Shown here: positions 16,709 to 26,020 of the stretch, piece after piece
Position numbering within the stretch: the first letter of the stretch is position 1
Layout of the letters: each line of letters begins with the position of its first letter
Assembly: GCF_000223905.1 (NCBI RefSeq)
Contig: NC_015948.1
Coordinates: 1,798,001-1,862,000 of the forward strand
Direction of reading: 5' to 3'
Length of the DNA stretch: 64,000 nt
DNA from: Haloarcula hispanica ATCC 33960
GTDB taxonomy: Archaea; Halobacteriota; Halobacteria; Halobacteriales; Haloarculaceae
Made by a program: the position numbers and the translations under genes
The notes under the pieces: model-generated
The model's input: the letters and a program-made list of their open reading frames with translations, nothing else
What the model was told of the DNA's origin: nothing
Database searches by the model: none

Positions 16709-16801
16709 ATGTCACAGAAGGAACTGTTGTTTCTCGTCCTGACCGGAATCGCGCTCATGATGTTCGTGACGGCCATGGTACTCGTCTCCGGCGCGAGCTA
16801 A
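16709..16801 (+). CDS. 30-aa single-span membrane peptide
   Basis: ATG at 16709 gives MSQKELLFLVLTGIALMM and ends VSGAS. A polar head, one membrane helix of about 22 residues and a tiny tail. It lies between two cytochrome-oxidase-associated genes but reads on the opposite strand, with a 5' gap of 58 bp containing a TTTTT run. Tiny subunits are common in terminal oxidases, which makes this a reasonable candidate gene. It is too short for a firm statistical case. Confidence 0.45.
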   Translation: MSQKELLFLVLTGIALMMFVTAMVLVSGAS

Positions 16802-16866
16802 CAGGCACTGTCAGTTCGGGCGTGGCTGCGAACGACAAAAAGTAGACGAAAACAGAATTCGGCCGC

Positions 16867-18651
16867 TTACGAGTCGTCTTGTTCTTCCTGGCCGCCGTCA
16901 GCGAGCAGCGACGGGTCCTTCTCCGGTGCTTCGGCTTCGAGTTGCTCGTCGAACCACTGGAACTCACGGTCTAGCATGCCGTCGCGTTCGAGGTTCCACG
17001 GGTCGCCGTCCTCGACTTTCGGGCCTTCGAGCCAGGACTGGACGATGTTCCAGACGAAGAACAGCTGGCCGATGAACAGGATGAGTGCGCCCACCGTCGC
17101 CGCCTGGTGGAAGGTGCTGACCTGCGTCAGCGGCGCGATAGCGCCATCAAACTGGTAGGTGGCGTACCGGCGCGGCATCCCCAGATAGCCGAGCGCGAGC
17201 ATCGCGAAGAACGTGATGTTGGTCCCGACCATCGAGAACCAGAAGTGCGCCTTCCCGAGCGTGCGCTGGTACATCCGCCCGGTGAATATCGGGAACCAGT
17301 AGTAGATGCCGGCGAAGGCCGCGAAGCCGATGGCACCCATCACGATGTAGTGGAAGTGTCCGACGACGTAGTAGGTGTCGTGCAGAATCAGGTCGACGGG
17401 AATGGAGGCGAGGAACACGCCCGTAACACCGCCGATGATGAAGTTCGAGACGAAGCCGATACAGAACAGCATCGGCGTCGTCAGGCGCAGGCGGCCGTTC
17501 CACATCGTCGTGATCCAGTTGAACGTCTTGACTGCGCTCGGTATCGCGATAGCCAACGAGACAGCCATGAATGAGGCCCGGAGCCGCGGGTCCATACCCG
17601 TCGAGAACATGTGGTGGGCCCAGACGCCAAAGGAGAGGACCCCGATGGCGAGCGTCGAGTAGACGACGAACTTGAAGCCGAACAGTTTTCGGCCGGAGAA
17701 CTTCGGCAGGATGAGGCTGACCAGTCCCATCGGCGGCAGGACGAGGATGTACACCTCGGGGTGGCCGAAGAACCAGAACAGGTGCTGCCACAGCAGCGGG
17801 CCGCCACCCTCGACGGCGAAGAACGTCGTCGAGAGGTTCCGGTCCAGGAGGAGCATGACGATGGCGCTCCCCAGCAGCGGGAACGCGAACAGGATGAGCG
17901 CGGACTGGGTGAGGATCGTCCACGAGAAGATGTCGAGGTTCGCCCAGTTGACCTCCTCGTTGCGCTCCGTGAAGATGGTCGCGATGAAGTTGATCGCCCC
18001 CATCGTCGCTGCAACGCCCGAGAGGTGCAGTCCCAGCAGCATCAGGTCGACGCCGGGGTTCGCCTGCTCGACCGACAGCGGCGTGTACATCGTCCAAGCC
18101 GTACGAGCCGGCTCGATCATGTTCTCGGTTACCGGCGCGAGGAAGAATCCGGCCCAGATAAGCAGGGCCGCCGGCGGAAGCAGCCAGAACGCGATGGCGT
18201 TGATACGCGGGAACGCCATGTCGTCAGCCCCGATGAGCAGGGGGATGAAGTAGTTCGCGAACGCCGCGATGATGGGCGTCCCGAACAGGAACAGCATCGT
18301 GATGCCGTGACTCGTCAGGATGGAGTTGTAGGCGTTGTTGCCGAGGATGGCCCCGGCGGGCGTGACGAGCTGGAGGCGGATGAGCATCGCCATGATGCCG
18401 CCCACGGCGAATGCGATGACCGCGTACACCCCGTACAACAGACCGATGTCTTTGTGGTCGACGGTTGTTAGCCAGCGAATGATACCTGCGGGTTTCTCAC
18501 GGTTGATGACCGCTGCCTCGTCACCCGTGACGGCCCCGCCACCCGCGAGCGGCGTATACGAACGCCAGTTCTCGACACGGGTGAGAAGCGCGGCGACGCC
18601 GACGAGGAGGACGGCCATCAGCCCCGTCAGCACAATATCTCCTGCTACCAT
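16867..18651 (-). CDS. cytochrome c oxidase subunit I (heme-copper oxidase)
   Basis: 594 aa, twelve or more membrane helices. It reduces O2 to water and pumps protons in the cell membrane. Heme and copper ligands are visible: SHGITMLFLFGTP (low-spin heme His), GHPEVYILVLPPMG (CuB His with the Tyr crosslink site and proton-channel Glu), AHHMFSTGMDP (CuB histidines) and HDTYYVVGHFHYI (heme a3 and heme ligands). An extra N-terminal helix precedes the standard VDHKDIGLLYG start, and an acidic tail closes it. Genes for subunits II and III are not in the window; small membrane genes flank it instead. Confidence 0.95.
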   Translation of the reverse strand: MVAGDIVLTGLMAVLLVGVAALLTRVENWRSYTPLAGGGAVTGDEAAVINREKPAGIIRWLTTVDHKDIGLLYGVYAVIAFAVGGIMAMLIRLQLVTPAGAILGNNAYNSILTSHGITMLFLFGTPIIAAFANYFIPLLIGADDMAFPRINAIAFWLLPPAALLIWAGFFLAPVTENMIEPARTAWTMYTPLSVEQANPGVDLMLLGLHLSGVAATMGAINFIATIFTERNEEVNWANLDIFSWTILTQSALILFAFPLLGSAIVMLLLDRNLSTTFFAVEGGGPLLWQHLFWFFGHPEVYILVLPPMGLVSLILPKFSGRKLFGFKFVVYSTLAIGVLSFGVWAHHMFSTGMDPRLRASFMAVSLAIAIPSAVKTFNWITTMWNGRLRLTTPMLFCIGFVSNFIIGGVTGVFLASIPVDLILHDTYYVVGHFHYIVMGAIGFAAFAGIYYWFPIFTGRMYQRTLGKAHFWFSMVGTNITFFAMLALGYLGMPRRYATYQFDGAIAPLTQVSTFHQAATVGALILFIGQLFFVWNIVQSWLEGPKVEDGDPWNLERDGMLDREFQWFDEQLEAEAPEKDPSLLADGGQEEQDDS

Positions 18652-18820
18652 AGTCGTCCTTCAGGACTGGGACATTATCAAAGGGTCGATTCCTGCAGCA
18701 ACGATCATAAAACACGGCTTCCATCCGGCGGTGAAACCGCAGAAAGGAGGGACCACCTCGCACTGTCATCCGGTGGCGACCGCGGTCGGCCTTCGAAACG
18801 GTTTGTCTGGAACTGTCAGA

Positions 18821-19072
18821 TCAGTCTTCGTGGCCGAGTTCGCCGCTCTCCTTCTCAGCGTTCTCGACGGCCTTCCCCGCGTAGTAGGTCAGGACAGCGA
18901 GCAGCAGGAACATCGAGATGATCAGTGCGAACTGCATTCCGGAGAAGACGGGATCCGTTCCGAATGCCGGGAACGCGGCGAACGCGACGATGAAGAAGAG
19001 GAGGATCCCGAGCGGGATAACGTTCACAGTGAGGTCGAGCAGGGTGTCTTTTTCGAACCCGAACAGTGCCAT
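18821..19072 (-). CDS. small membrane protein upstream of coxA
   Basis: 83 aa, two membrane segments (VNVIPLGILLFFIVAFAAFPAF and ALIISMFLLLAVLTYYAGKAV) and an acidic end GELGHED. It resembles the haloarchaeal family I know as DUF6684, found beside oxidase subunit I genes. It is on the same strand as coxA, ~170 bp ahead, so it is likely part of the oxidase gene group. Role unknown, possibly a subunit IV-like stabiliser. Confidence 0.68.
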   Translation of the reverse strand: MALFGFEKDTLLDLTVNVIPLGILLFFIVAFAAFPAFGTDPVFSGMQFALIISMFLLLAVLTYYAGKAVENAEKESGELGHED

Positions 19073-19135
19073 GCCTGTCCGTTAGAACAGGTCGGTAAAT
19101 AGAGTGTTGGTTTCCGAACCGGGCGGGTACCCGTC

Positions 19136-19531
19136 TCAGGCCGCGGTCTGTTCCATTATCGAGGCGACGCCACCCATCGCGATCATCACGGTGCCCGCCG
19201 CGGCGACGGCCACCAGCCGAGTGAGGAGTGGCCCGGTCCCGACGTTCGAGAGCGCGATATCGGCGACCGGGACCTGCCAGAGCGCAAACGCGGCGGCGAG
19301 GACGATAAGAACCACTCCCACGCCCAGCAGGGTCGGCCACGGCCGTTCCACGTACCCGGACTCCGTGAGGATACCGGCGATACTGCCGCCGAACAGTATC
19401 AGTCCGAAGACGGCTACCGGAAAGAGTCCGACGAACACGCCGATCTCTGACAGTGCTAATCCCAGTGCGACGAACAGCGGCCACGGGCTCGCAGTCGGAT
19501 ACTGGTCGCTTAGTCCCGGCTCCTCTGCCAT
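19136..19531 (-). CDS. membrane protein of the oxidase gene group (DUF7541-like)
   Basis: 131 aa from the ATG at 19531 (MAEEPGLSDQYPTASPWPLF). Four membrane segments are predicted: WPLFVALGLALSEIGVFVGL, FPVAVFGLILFGGSIAGIL, TLLGVGVVLIVLAAAFALW and LVAVAAAGTVMIAMGG. The family number is from memory. It is 63 bp ahead of the 83-aa membrane gene on the same strand. Together they look like an operon leading to coxA. Function unknown. Confidence 0.66.
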   Translation of the reverse strand: MAEEPGLSDQYPTASPWPLFVALGLALSEIGVFVGLFPVAVFGLILFGGSIAGILTESGYVERPWPTLLGVGVVLIVLAAAFALWQVPVADIALSNVGTGPLLTRLVAVAAAGTVMIAMGGVASIMEQTAA

Positions 19532-19620
19532 ACACGCACTTACACTCGAATCGACATATGTCCATCGGACCGCGCCCGTGGGCACAAACTATTTGTCTGC
19601 CATCCGGCTTGGTGGGAGTA

Positions 19621-22158
19621 ATGAGTACACGCACGGTCGAACGGATCGACGGCTGGGAGTCGGTTCCGTTCGACGGCGGGTTCGCGGGCCTGCAAGACCT
19701 CGCCGGGCAGGAGTTCTCCGGCGCGGTCATCACGGGTCCGACGCGCCTGTTCATGTTGAACGGGACCGTCGTCGGCGTCCTCGACGGCACTATCGAGGAC
19801 TTCGAGGACGCGTCGGGAACAGCCAAGCGATCGCCCCACGAGGCCTTGCCCCTGCTTGCAGTGATGCAGGAGCGGGCCGACGAGGTGAAAGCGCAGTACT
19901 ACACCGAAGACACCGCGCTTGCAGACGTCGATCAGACCCTGTCGAGCGGCAACTTTACGGGCTTTATCGAACTTTCAGAGAACGTCCTCTCGGGGGACTA
20001 CTACACTGTCTACCACCAGGGCCGCTCGATGAGCGTGGCGTGGGTCGGGAACTCAGACAATCTCATCACCGACGACGAGGCGTTCGAGACGGCCAACGAC
20101 GAGGTCGGCATCTACGAGGTCATGCCGGTCGACATCGAGCCGATCGAGATTCCGGAACCGCCGGAATCCGCGGCGGACGAGCAGTCAGCGGACCCGGCGG
20201 CCGCCGGCGTCGATCCGCTCGACGCTGGTGACGAGACGGCTGTCGCCGACGTACCCACCGACGAGGGTGCGGTGGATAGCACGCCGACAGAGACGGCAGC
20301 ACCGGACGAACCGACACCACAGGACGACGCCAGCGATGAACTGGCGGACCCATCCCCGGACCCCGTCGGAGATACCGAAGCCGGTGGAACCGACGAGGCT
20401 GAACAGGCCCAGACCGCAGCAGAGTCGACACCGGACCGCGGCCCTGCAAGCAGCGGCCCGCCGGGGTCGAAAGCCGCCGGTGCGACTCCGGGCCGGTCCC
20501 GCCGCAGTTCCGAGTCGGACGAGCAATCGAGCGTGGACGAGAAGCCGAATGCGGACAGCCGGTCAGACAGCGGAGCGACCGATCGGGCGGCGACAGATAC
20601 TGACACCGCGACACGGACGGAACCGAACAACGACGCCGTCGAACGGGAGACCAGAGTGCGTGAGACTGCCGAGGAGACCGAACCGAATCGCCCGGCGACG
20701 GACCCGTCACAAACGCAGGAATCCCAGCAGGCGAGTGCTCGGAACGCCCCGGCACAGAGCGACCAGACGGCTTCGACGGACCGTCGCGCCGAACCGACCG
20801 ACTCGAAACCGAACCAGAGCACCGAGTCACGGCCGTCCAAGGCACAAACCGGGACTGGAGCGGCAACGTCGACGCCGGACGCCGGTTCTGGCGGGTCAAC
20901 CACGGACCTGGAGACGCGCTCGGTCCCGTCGCTGGACCCGAACAAATCCGGGGGTGCTCGGGAAAGCATGACAACCAGCGTGTCCCCCACCCAGACGCCA
21001 CCGAAAGGTGGGCAACAGGCATCGACGCCGCGACGTGACCAGCCAGCACAGGACGACTCGGCACCGTCGACCGAATCCAGTGTACAGGGACCAGCACCGG
21101 CACAGGAGAGCCGTAGCACACCTGCGAAAGACCCACAGCCGGCCGAGACGCCCAAGGCCCAGCCTTCGACAGAGGACCAGCGCCAGTCGCCTGCCGACGA
21201 AGAGCCGACACCGCACGAGCAGGAGCGCGTCGCGGAACTGGAGTCCGAACTGGAACAGCGGGCCGAGACGGTGTCGGAACTCGAATCCGAACTCACAGAT
21301 CTGGAAGCCACGAACCAGGAACTCCGGGACGAGCGCGACCGCCTGGAGTCGGAGCTAGCCGACGCACGGGCCGAGATCGACCGGCTGGAGGAGCAACTCG
21401 ACGAGCAGGACGACACCGCTGCGGGTGGCACCCGGCTCAGCGTCGGCGAGGCGATAAACGGGACGAACCTCTTCGTCAGGTACGACTCGAAGGGCAAAGC
21501 GACGCTGGAGGAAGCCAAGGACGGCGAGGCGAGTCGCGAGGAAGTCGAGGCGAACCTCAGGCTGGAGTACCACACGCAGTTCGAGGCCGAGGGCGCCACG
21601 GTCAACGGGACGCCCTTCGAGGAGTTCCTCGAGGACAGCATCCAGTACCGCTTCGTCAACTGGCTCATCCGGAACCTCCTCTACGAGATTCGGGACACCG
21701 GCCACGCGGGAGCGATGAAGGACCTCTACGAGGGCCTTCCGGCTATCGACCGCGCCGAACTGAACGGCAACGTCACGGTGACCTACACGGAGGACGGCCA
21801 GGAGAACCGCTCGCAGGAGCGGTTCGACGTCGTCGTCCGCGACCGGATGGGGAACCCGCTGGTCGTCGCCAACATCAACGACTCGCGTGAGCCGGCCTCC
21901 GAGGGCCAGATGTCGGACCTCATCCGGAACGCCGAGCGGGTCGGCAACGCCTCCGGATCGCTTGCGTCGGCGTTTCTCGTCACGAGCAGCTTCTTCGAGC
22001 CGGGGGCGCTCGAAACCGCCGAAGAAGCCACTTCCAGTGGGCTGTTCAACCGCGATAAGCGGAAGAGCTTCGTGAACCTCTCGCGCAAGGAGGGCTTTCA
22101 CCTCTGTCTGTTAGAAGCGAGAAACCAGGAGTTCCACCTGGCGGTCCCGGAACTCTGA
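19621..22158 (+). CDS. large acidic protein with DUF4388-like head, coiled coil and nuclease-fold-like tail (DUF7527-like)
   Basis: 845 aa from the ATG at 19621. Residues ~1-170 contain two DUF4388/PATAN-like modules (FSGAVITGPTRLFMLNGTVVGVLDG; FTGFIELSENVLSGDYYTVYHQGRSMSVAWVG). Residues ~175-525 are Asp/Glu/Ser/Thr/Pro-rich and disordered. Residues ~527-598 form a heptad coiled coil. The last ~240 residues are a globular domain whose FDVVVRDRMGNPLVVANIND strand pattern recalls PD-(D/E)XK nuclease folds but lacks the E-x-K residues. No membrane segment. I recall the name DUF7527 for such proteins. Likely cytoplasmic scaffold or sensor; function not known. Confidence 0.75.
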   Translation: MSTRTVERIDGWESVPFDGGFAGLQDLAGQEFSGAVITGPTRLFMLNGTVVGVLDGTIEDFEDASGTAKRSPHEALPLLAVMQERADEVKAQYYTEDTALADVDQTLSSGNFTGFIELSENVLSGDYYTVYHQGRSMSVAWVGNSDNLITDDEAFETANDEVGIYEVMPVDIEPIEIPEPPESAADEQSADPAAAGVDPLDAGDETAVADVPTDEGAVDSTPTETAAPDEPTPQDDASDELADPSPDPVGDTEAGGTDEAEQAQTAAESTPDRGPASSGPPGSKAAGATPGRSRRSSESDEQSSVDEKPNADSRSDSGATDRAATDTDTATRTEPNNDAVERETRVRETAEETEPNRPATDPSQTQESQQASARNAPAQSDQTASTDRRAEPTDSKPNQSTESRPSKAQTGTGAATSTPDAGSGGSTTDLETRSVPSLDPNKSGGARESMTTSVSPTQTPPKGGQQASTPRRDQPAQDDSAPSTESSVQGPAPAQESRSTPAKDPQPAETPKAQPSTEDQRQSPADEEPTPHEQERVAELESELEQRAETVSELESELTDLEATNQELRDERDRLESELADARAEIDRLEEQLDEQDDTAAGGTRLSVGEAINGTNLFVRYDSKGKATLEEAKDGEASREEVEANLRLEYHTQFEAEGATVNGTPFEEFLEDSIQYRFVNWLIRNLLYEIRDTGHAGAMKDLYEGLPAIDRAELNGNVTVTYTEDGQENRSQERFDVVVRDRMGNPLVVANINDSREPASEGQMSDLIRNAERVGNASGSLASAFLVTSSFFEPGALETAEEATSSGLFNRDKRKSFVNLSRKEGFHLCLLEARNQEFHLAVPEL

Positions 22159-22167
22159 GAAAGAAGC

Positions 22168-22473
22168 TTAGCCTTCGATTTCGGCCGCGTCTTCGATCTT
22201 CATACCTTCGAGCTTGTCGATGATTTCGTCGACCTTCTCGTCTAAGTCGTCGACGAACTCACCGGTCTGTTCGGTCGTGATCGCACCCTGGCTGGAGGGC
22301 TCGATGAGGTTCTCCTCTTCGAGAACGCGCAGGGAGTACCGCACCTTGTGGTGCGGGTAGCCGGTTTCGTTGGACATCTTCACGATACCGATAGGCTCGT
22401 TCTCGATAACCATGCGAAGCACCTGCAAGTGGCGCTCCAGCATGTCAACTTCCTTTTCAAGCCTGTCTATCAT
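22168..22473 (-). CDS. winged-helix DNA-binding protein
   Basis: 101 aa from the ATG at 22473 (MIDRLEKEVDMLERHLQVL). A leading helix, then a winged helix (GIVKMSNETGYPHHKVRYSLRVLEEENLIEPSSQGAITT), then a charged helix. It looks like a small transcription regulator conserved in haloarchaea. The start is fixed by a TATA box 26 nt upstream. It is divergent from purA, and both share a 178-bp promoter region, so it may regulate purA or itself. Confidence 0.8.
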   Translation of the reverse strand: MIDRLEKEVDMLERHLQVLRMVIENEPIGIVKMSNETGYPHHKVRYSLRVLEEENLIEPSSQGAITTEQTGEFVDDLDEKVDEIIDKLEGMKIEDAAEIEG

Positions 22474-22498
22474 GGCAATTGTTAACTTGTGTTTGCGG

Positions 22499-22506
22499 TA
22501 TTTAAA
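22499..22506 (-). promoter_or_regulatory. TATA box of the winged-helix gene
   Basis: TTTAAATA on the minus strand, 26-33 nt before the ATG at 22473, the spacing expected for a leaderless transcript. Confidence 0.6.
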
Positions 22507-22651
22507 GGTTCTCCCTCGGATAATCGCTACAACGTTGATACGTTCGAACAGGGGTGTCTTAAAACCGTCGTAACGGTTCACATGGGTACTGCTCACGAGC
22601 GTGATTTCCGGACCGTAATCTGTTTATCACGGTGGATGGAAGGTGCGTGCG

Positions 22652-24028
22652 ATGACCGTAACCATCGTCGGCTCACAGCTCGGCGACGAAGGGAAGGGCG
22701 GCATCGTCGACCTGTACGGCGACGACGTGGACGTCGTCGCGCGCTATCAGGGCGGCGACAACGCCGGCCACACCGTCGTCCACGAGGGCGAGGAGTACAA
22801 GCTCTCGCTGGTTCCGAGCGGAGCCATCCGCGGCAAGGTCGGCGTCCTCGGCAACGGGTGCGTCGTCAATCCGCGAACGCTGTTCGACGAGATAGACACG
22901 CTCCAGGAACGCGGCCTCGACCCGGACGTTCGCATCGCCGAACGAGCACACGTCATTCTCCCGTTCCACCGCGTGCTCGACGGTATCGAGGAGGAACTAA
23001 AAAGCGAAACGGATGACGAAGTCGGGACAACGGGCCGCGGTATCGGCCCGACCTACGAGGACAAGGCCGGCCGGCGCGGCGTCCGCGTCGGCGACCTGCT
23101 CGACCCGGACGTGCTCCGGGAGCGCCTCGAATACGTCGTTCCGCAGAAGCGGGCCGTCGTCGAGGACGTGTACGACCTCGATGTCGACGAGCTTGACGAT
23201 CCGGACGCCTTCGACGTGGACGCCATCTTCGAGGAGTTCCGCGAGTTCGGCCGTCGCTTCGAGGCCGAGGACATGACCGTCAACGCTGGGGCCTTCCTCA
23301 GCGCGACCATCGACGAGGGCCAGAACGTCATGCTGGAGGGCGCACAGGGGACAATCATCGACATCGACCACGGGAACTACCCCTACGTCACGTCATCGAA
23401 CCCGACGGCCGGCGGCGCGGCGACCGGGACCGGACTCAGTCCCGGTGTCGTCGGCGACGGCGAAGTCATCGGGATCGTGAAGGCATACCTCACCCGTGTC
23501 GGAAGTGGCCCGCTGCCGACCGAACTCGGCGGCGTCGTCGGCGACACACCCGGCTACGACGAGCAAGGCGAAGGCGAGAACGAGGAGCTGGCGAACTACA
23601 TCCGCGAGGAAGGCGGCGAGTACGGGACCGTTACCGGCCGCCCGCGACGTGTCGGTTGGCTCGACCTGCCGATGTTGCGCCACTCCACGCGCGTATCCGG
23701 CTTCACCGGCATCGCCATCAACCACCTCGACGTGCTCGCCGGCCTCGATGAAGTGAAAGTCGGTCACACGTACACGCTCGACGGCGAGGAACTGGCGTCG
23801 ATGCCCGCGACGACCGAGCAGTGGAAGCGCTGTGAAGCCAACTTCAAGTCCTTCGACGGCTGGCCCGAGGTCGACTGGGCGGACGCCGCCGACGGGGGGT
23901 ACGACGCACTCCCCGAGAACGCGAAGGGCTACGTCGAATACATCGAATCCGAACTCGACACGCCGGCCTACGCCATCGGCGTCGGCCCCGGTCGCGGCGA
24001 AACCATCGTCCGCGAACAGCCGTTTTAA
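22652..24028 (+). CDS. purA: adenylosuccinate synthetase
   Basis: 458 aa from the ATG at 22652. It joins IMP and aspartate using GTP, the first step from IMP to AMP. The N-terminus MTVTIVGSQLGDEGKGGIVDLYGDDVDVVARYQGGDNAGHTVV has the GDEGKG phosphate loop with the catalytic Asp and the catalytic His in NAGHT. GTTGRGIGPTYEDKAGRRGVRVGDLL and TGRPRRVGWLDLPMLRHSTRVSGFTGIAINHLDVL are diagnostic. Slightly longer than bacterial PurA through an acidic insert near residues 165-195. Monocistronic, divergent from the winged-helix gene. Confidence 0.96.
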   Translation: MTVTIVGSQLGDEGKGGIVDLYGDDVDVVARYQGGDNAGHTVVHEGEEYKLSLVPSGAIRGKVGVLGNGCVVNPRTLFDEIDTLQERGLDPDVRIAERAHVILPFHRVLDGIEEELKSETDDEVGTTGRGIGPTYEDKAGRRGVRVGDLLDPDVLRERLEYVVPQKRAVVEDVYDLDVDELDDPDAFDVDAIFEEFREFGRRFEAEDMTVNAGAFLSATIDEGQNVMLEGAQGTIIDIDHGNYPYVTSSNPTAGGAATGTGLSPGVVGDGEVIGIVKAYLTRVGSGPLPTELGGVVGDTPGYDEQGEGENEELANYIREEGGEYGTVTGRPRRVGWLDLPMLRHSTRVSGFTGIAINHLDVLAGLDEVKVGHTYTLDGEELASMPATTEQWKRCEANFKSFDGWPEVDWADAADGGYDALPENAKGYVEYIESELDTPAYAIGVGPGRGETIVREQPF

Positions 24029-24142
24029 CTGGCCTTCCTGTCGGGTTCGACGTTTGAACGCTCACTTGTGTTTGCCCAGCGACGTGGTAGCACTCACTGG
24101 GAGAGCGGCAGACTTTTGCGACCGCCGGTCTTGGTCGAATGT

Positions 24143-24337
24143 ATGAAAGAGGACTTGATGGAAATTATTTGCTGCCCTCTGGACAAGCACGACCTCGACC
24201 TCGAAGTGACAGAGCGCGATGACGACGAGATCCTGGCGGGCGAACTCGTCTGTACCGAGTGCAGCGAGACGTTCCCCATCGAGGACGGCATTCCGAACCT
24301 GCTCCCGCCGGATATGCGCGACGAGGCACCGGCCTGA
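24143..24337 (+). CDS. Trm112-like methyltransferase activator
   Basis: 64 aa from the ATG at 24143. MKEDLMEIICCPLDKHDLDLEV and GELVCTECSETFPIEDGIPNLLPPDMR form the zinc-ribbon-like Trm112 fold. In archaea Trm112 binds and stabilises several tRNA, rRNA and protein methyltransferases. It retains the cysteine pairs of the zinc site. Located between purA and a membrane-anchored protein gene on the same strand. Confidence 0.85.
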   Translation: MKEDLMEIICCPLDKHDLDLEVTERDDDEILAGELVCTECSETFPIEDGIPNLLPPDMRDEAPA

Positions 24338-24370
24338 ACCTTTTTTTCCTCGCCCCGCGGAGTCACGTCC

Positions 24371-24934
24371 GTGCCTGACTCCCTGCCCGTGCACCTCAAC
24401 CGGACGGACATCCACAGTCTGGAGGTTCCAAACGAGTTCGACGCGACAGGGAGTTTCGACGTACGACTAGTCAATCACGGCGAGGCCCTGCACGTCCATC
24501 TCCACCTCGACGACTCGCTTTCCTCCGTCGCATCGCTCGACGCCACGAACCACCACGTACGGGCCGAGACCGACCGACTGGTCAGGATAACTGTCGACGG
24601 TGACGGTCCGGTCCGCGGCAAGCTAAAGGTCGTGACGGGGTACGGCGCCGAGACCCGGTACATCGACATCTACATCCCGGAAGGCGGGACCGAGAACGAA
24701 CCGGTCATCGTCGACGACGAGCTGTCGAAACCACAGCCGAAACCGGCCCCGGAATCGGAACCCGGTCTCGAAGACCTGTCCGCGGGACCGATACTGGCGG
24801 CTGGCGGTTTCACGGTCCTGATTGCGGGTCTCATCACGCTGGTACTCACCGAGAGCCTGCTGTTGACCGCTGTCGCAGTCCTCGCAGTCACAATCCTGTT
24901 GGGACTCCTGTCCGTCGCCGTTCGCTCGTCCTGA
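24371..24934 (+). CDS. membrane-anchored protein with two C-terminal helices (DUF7524-like)
   Basis: 187 aa from a GTG at 24371. Residues ~1-115 look like a beta-sandwich (MPDSLPVHLNRTDIHSLEVPNEFDATGSFDVRLVNHGEALHVHLHLDD), then a Pro/Glu linker, then two membrane segments (GPILAAGGFTVLIAGLITLVL and LLLTAVAVLAVTILLGLLSV). No signal peptide, so the head is probably cytoplasmic. The family name is from memory and the function is unknown. It starts 33 nt after trm112 and is convergent with the DR2241 gene. Confidence 0.68.
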   Translation: MPDSLPVHLNRTDIHSLEVPNEFDATGSFDVRLVNHGEALHVHLHLDDSLSSVASLDATNHHVRAETDRLVRITVDGDGPVRGKLKVVTGYGAETRYIDIYIPEGGTENEPVIVDDELSKPQPKPAPESEPGLEDLSAGPILAAGGFTVLIAGLITLVLTESLLLTAVAVLAVTILLGLLSVAVRSS

Positions 24935-24940
24935 CAGGGC

Positions 24941-26020
24941 TTACTGTTCCGTCTCGACGCCGCCGAGGTTCTCCTCGTCGTCGAACAGCTTCGCCCGCAG
25001 GAACCGTGCGCGGTACCGGTTGGCTCCCTCGTAGATGTCCGCCTCGCGGATGTCGTCTGCCTCGCCGTCGGCGACAGCATCAATGATGGCTTCCAACTGT
25101 TCTTTCTCGCTTGGCGTGAGTTCGAACTCGTAGGTCTGGGACTGCTCGCCTTCGAGTTTCGTCCACTTGCGTGCGCCAGCGATGACGAGGGAACAGGGTT
25201 CACGGCAGGGGAATTTCCCCGACCCACCGTCGACGTCAAGTTCCGTTTCGTCGTCGTACTGCCACTCCCGGCGCTTGAGACACTGGGAATCGTCACAGCA
25301 AGCCTCGGCGACCCAGTTGACGTGTTCGTAGCCGTCGCCGCGGTCCCAGGTCTTGACGACGCCGTAAATCCCGGTCTGGCGGTCGACGGTGTCGCGCCAG
25401 TGGCTCACGTCCAACTCGCCCTCGCGCTCACGGTGCCAGTTCGAAATCGTGGCCGGATAGAAGAAGTCCACCGCCTGGACTAGCTCCGTCGGTCCGAGTT
25501 CGGGAAACACCCAGCCTGACTGGAGAGTGGGGGCTGTTTTCAGCGGGCGGTAGCGGTCACGGTCGTCGTGTTTGGCGAGGGTACGGGCGTCCAGTGGGTC
25601 GTCGTACGCGTCCAGCGAATCGGCGTCTGTCCCCGTGTCGTCTACGTGGCGGAGGTCGTACACCCGCTCGTCGTCCTCGTCCAGTGTCACGGTAATCGAG
25701 AGCTCACCCCACGTCGTCGTCAGCCCCTCTCGTAACTGGTCGTATCGGTCCGGAATCGGCGTCGACTCAGCGTTTTCGAGCCACCGGAGATACGCCCAGC
25801 GAGGCTCCGCCTGAGGCGCTTTTGCGTGCCAGAAGTACCAGTTCGAGATGTACTCGGGGTACGACGCGGCCAGGCCATCGAGGTCCGCGATACTCGTACT
25901 CTCTGCTTCCGCTGTCGTCTCGACGGCGTAGCGTCCACCCTCGACCGCTGCCTCGATACCGTCGAACGCGATACCGTCCGACGCTGCCTCGGCGAACGCC
26001 TCGACATGGGTGTCGTCCAT
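24941..26020 (-). CDS. DR2241 family iron-sulfur protein
   Basis: 359 aa. A cysteine cluster in the second half (EACCDDSQCLKRREW and, ~20 residues on, FPCREPCSLVIAGARKW) fits the iron-sulfur-stabilising part of the DR2241 family. These proteins commonly occur with CbiX chelatases in haloarchaea and are linked to siroheme or cobalamin formation. Here CbiX lies 2.3 kb away on the same strand, with two unrelated plus-strand genes between. The exact reaction is unknown. Confidence 0.72.
   Translation of the reverse strand: MDDTHVEAFAEAASDGIAFDGIEAAVEGGRYAVETTAEAESTSIADLDGLAASYPEYISNWYFWHAKAPQAEPRWAYLRWLENAESTPIPDRYDQLREGLTTTWGELSITVTLDEDDERVYDLRHVDDTGTDADSLDAYDDPLDARTLAKHDDRDRYRPLKTAPTLQSGWVFPELGPTELVQAVDFFYPATISNWHREREGELDVSHWRDTVDRQTGIYGVVKTWDRGDGYEHVNWVAEACCDDSQCLKRREWQYDDETELDVDGGSGKFPCREPCSLVIAGARKWTKLEGEQSQTYEFELTPSEKEQLEAIIDAVADGEADDIREADIYEGANRYRARFLRAKLFDDEENLGGVETEQ

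Noticed and set aside
20112-21668. 518-codon open frame opposite the 845-aa gene
   Set aside because: Ser/Val/Cys-rich composition unlike haloarchaeal proteins; mirrors the low-complexity region of the sense gene.
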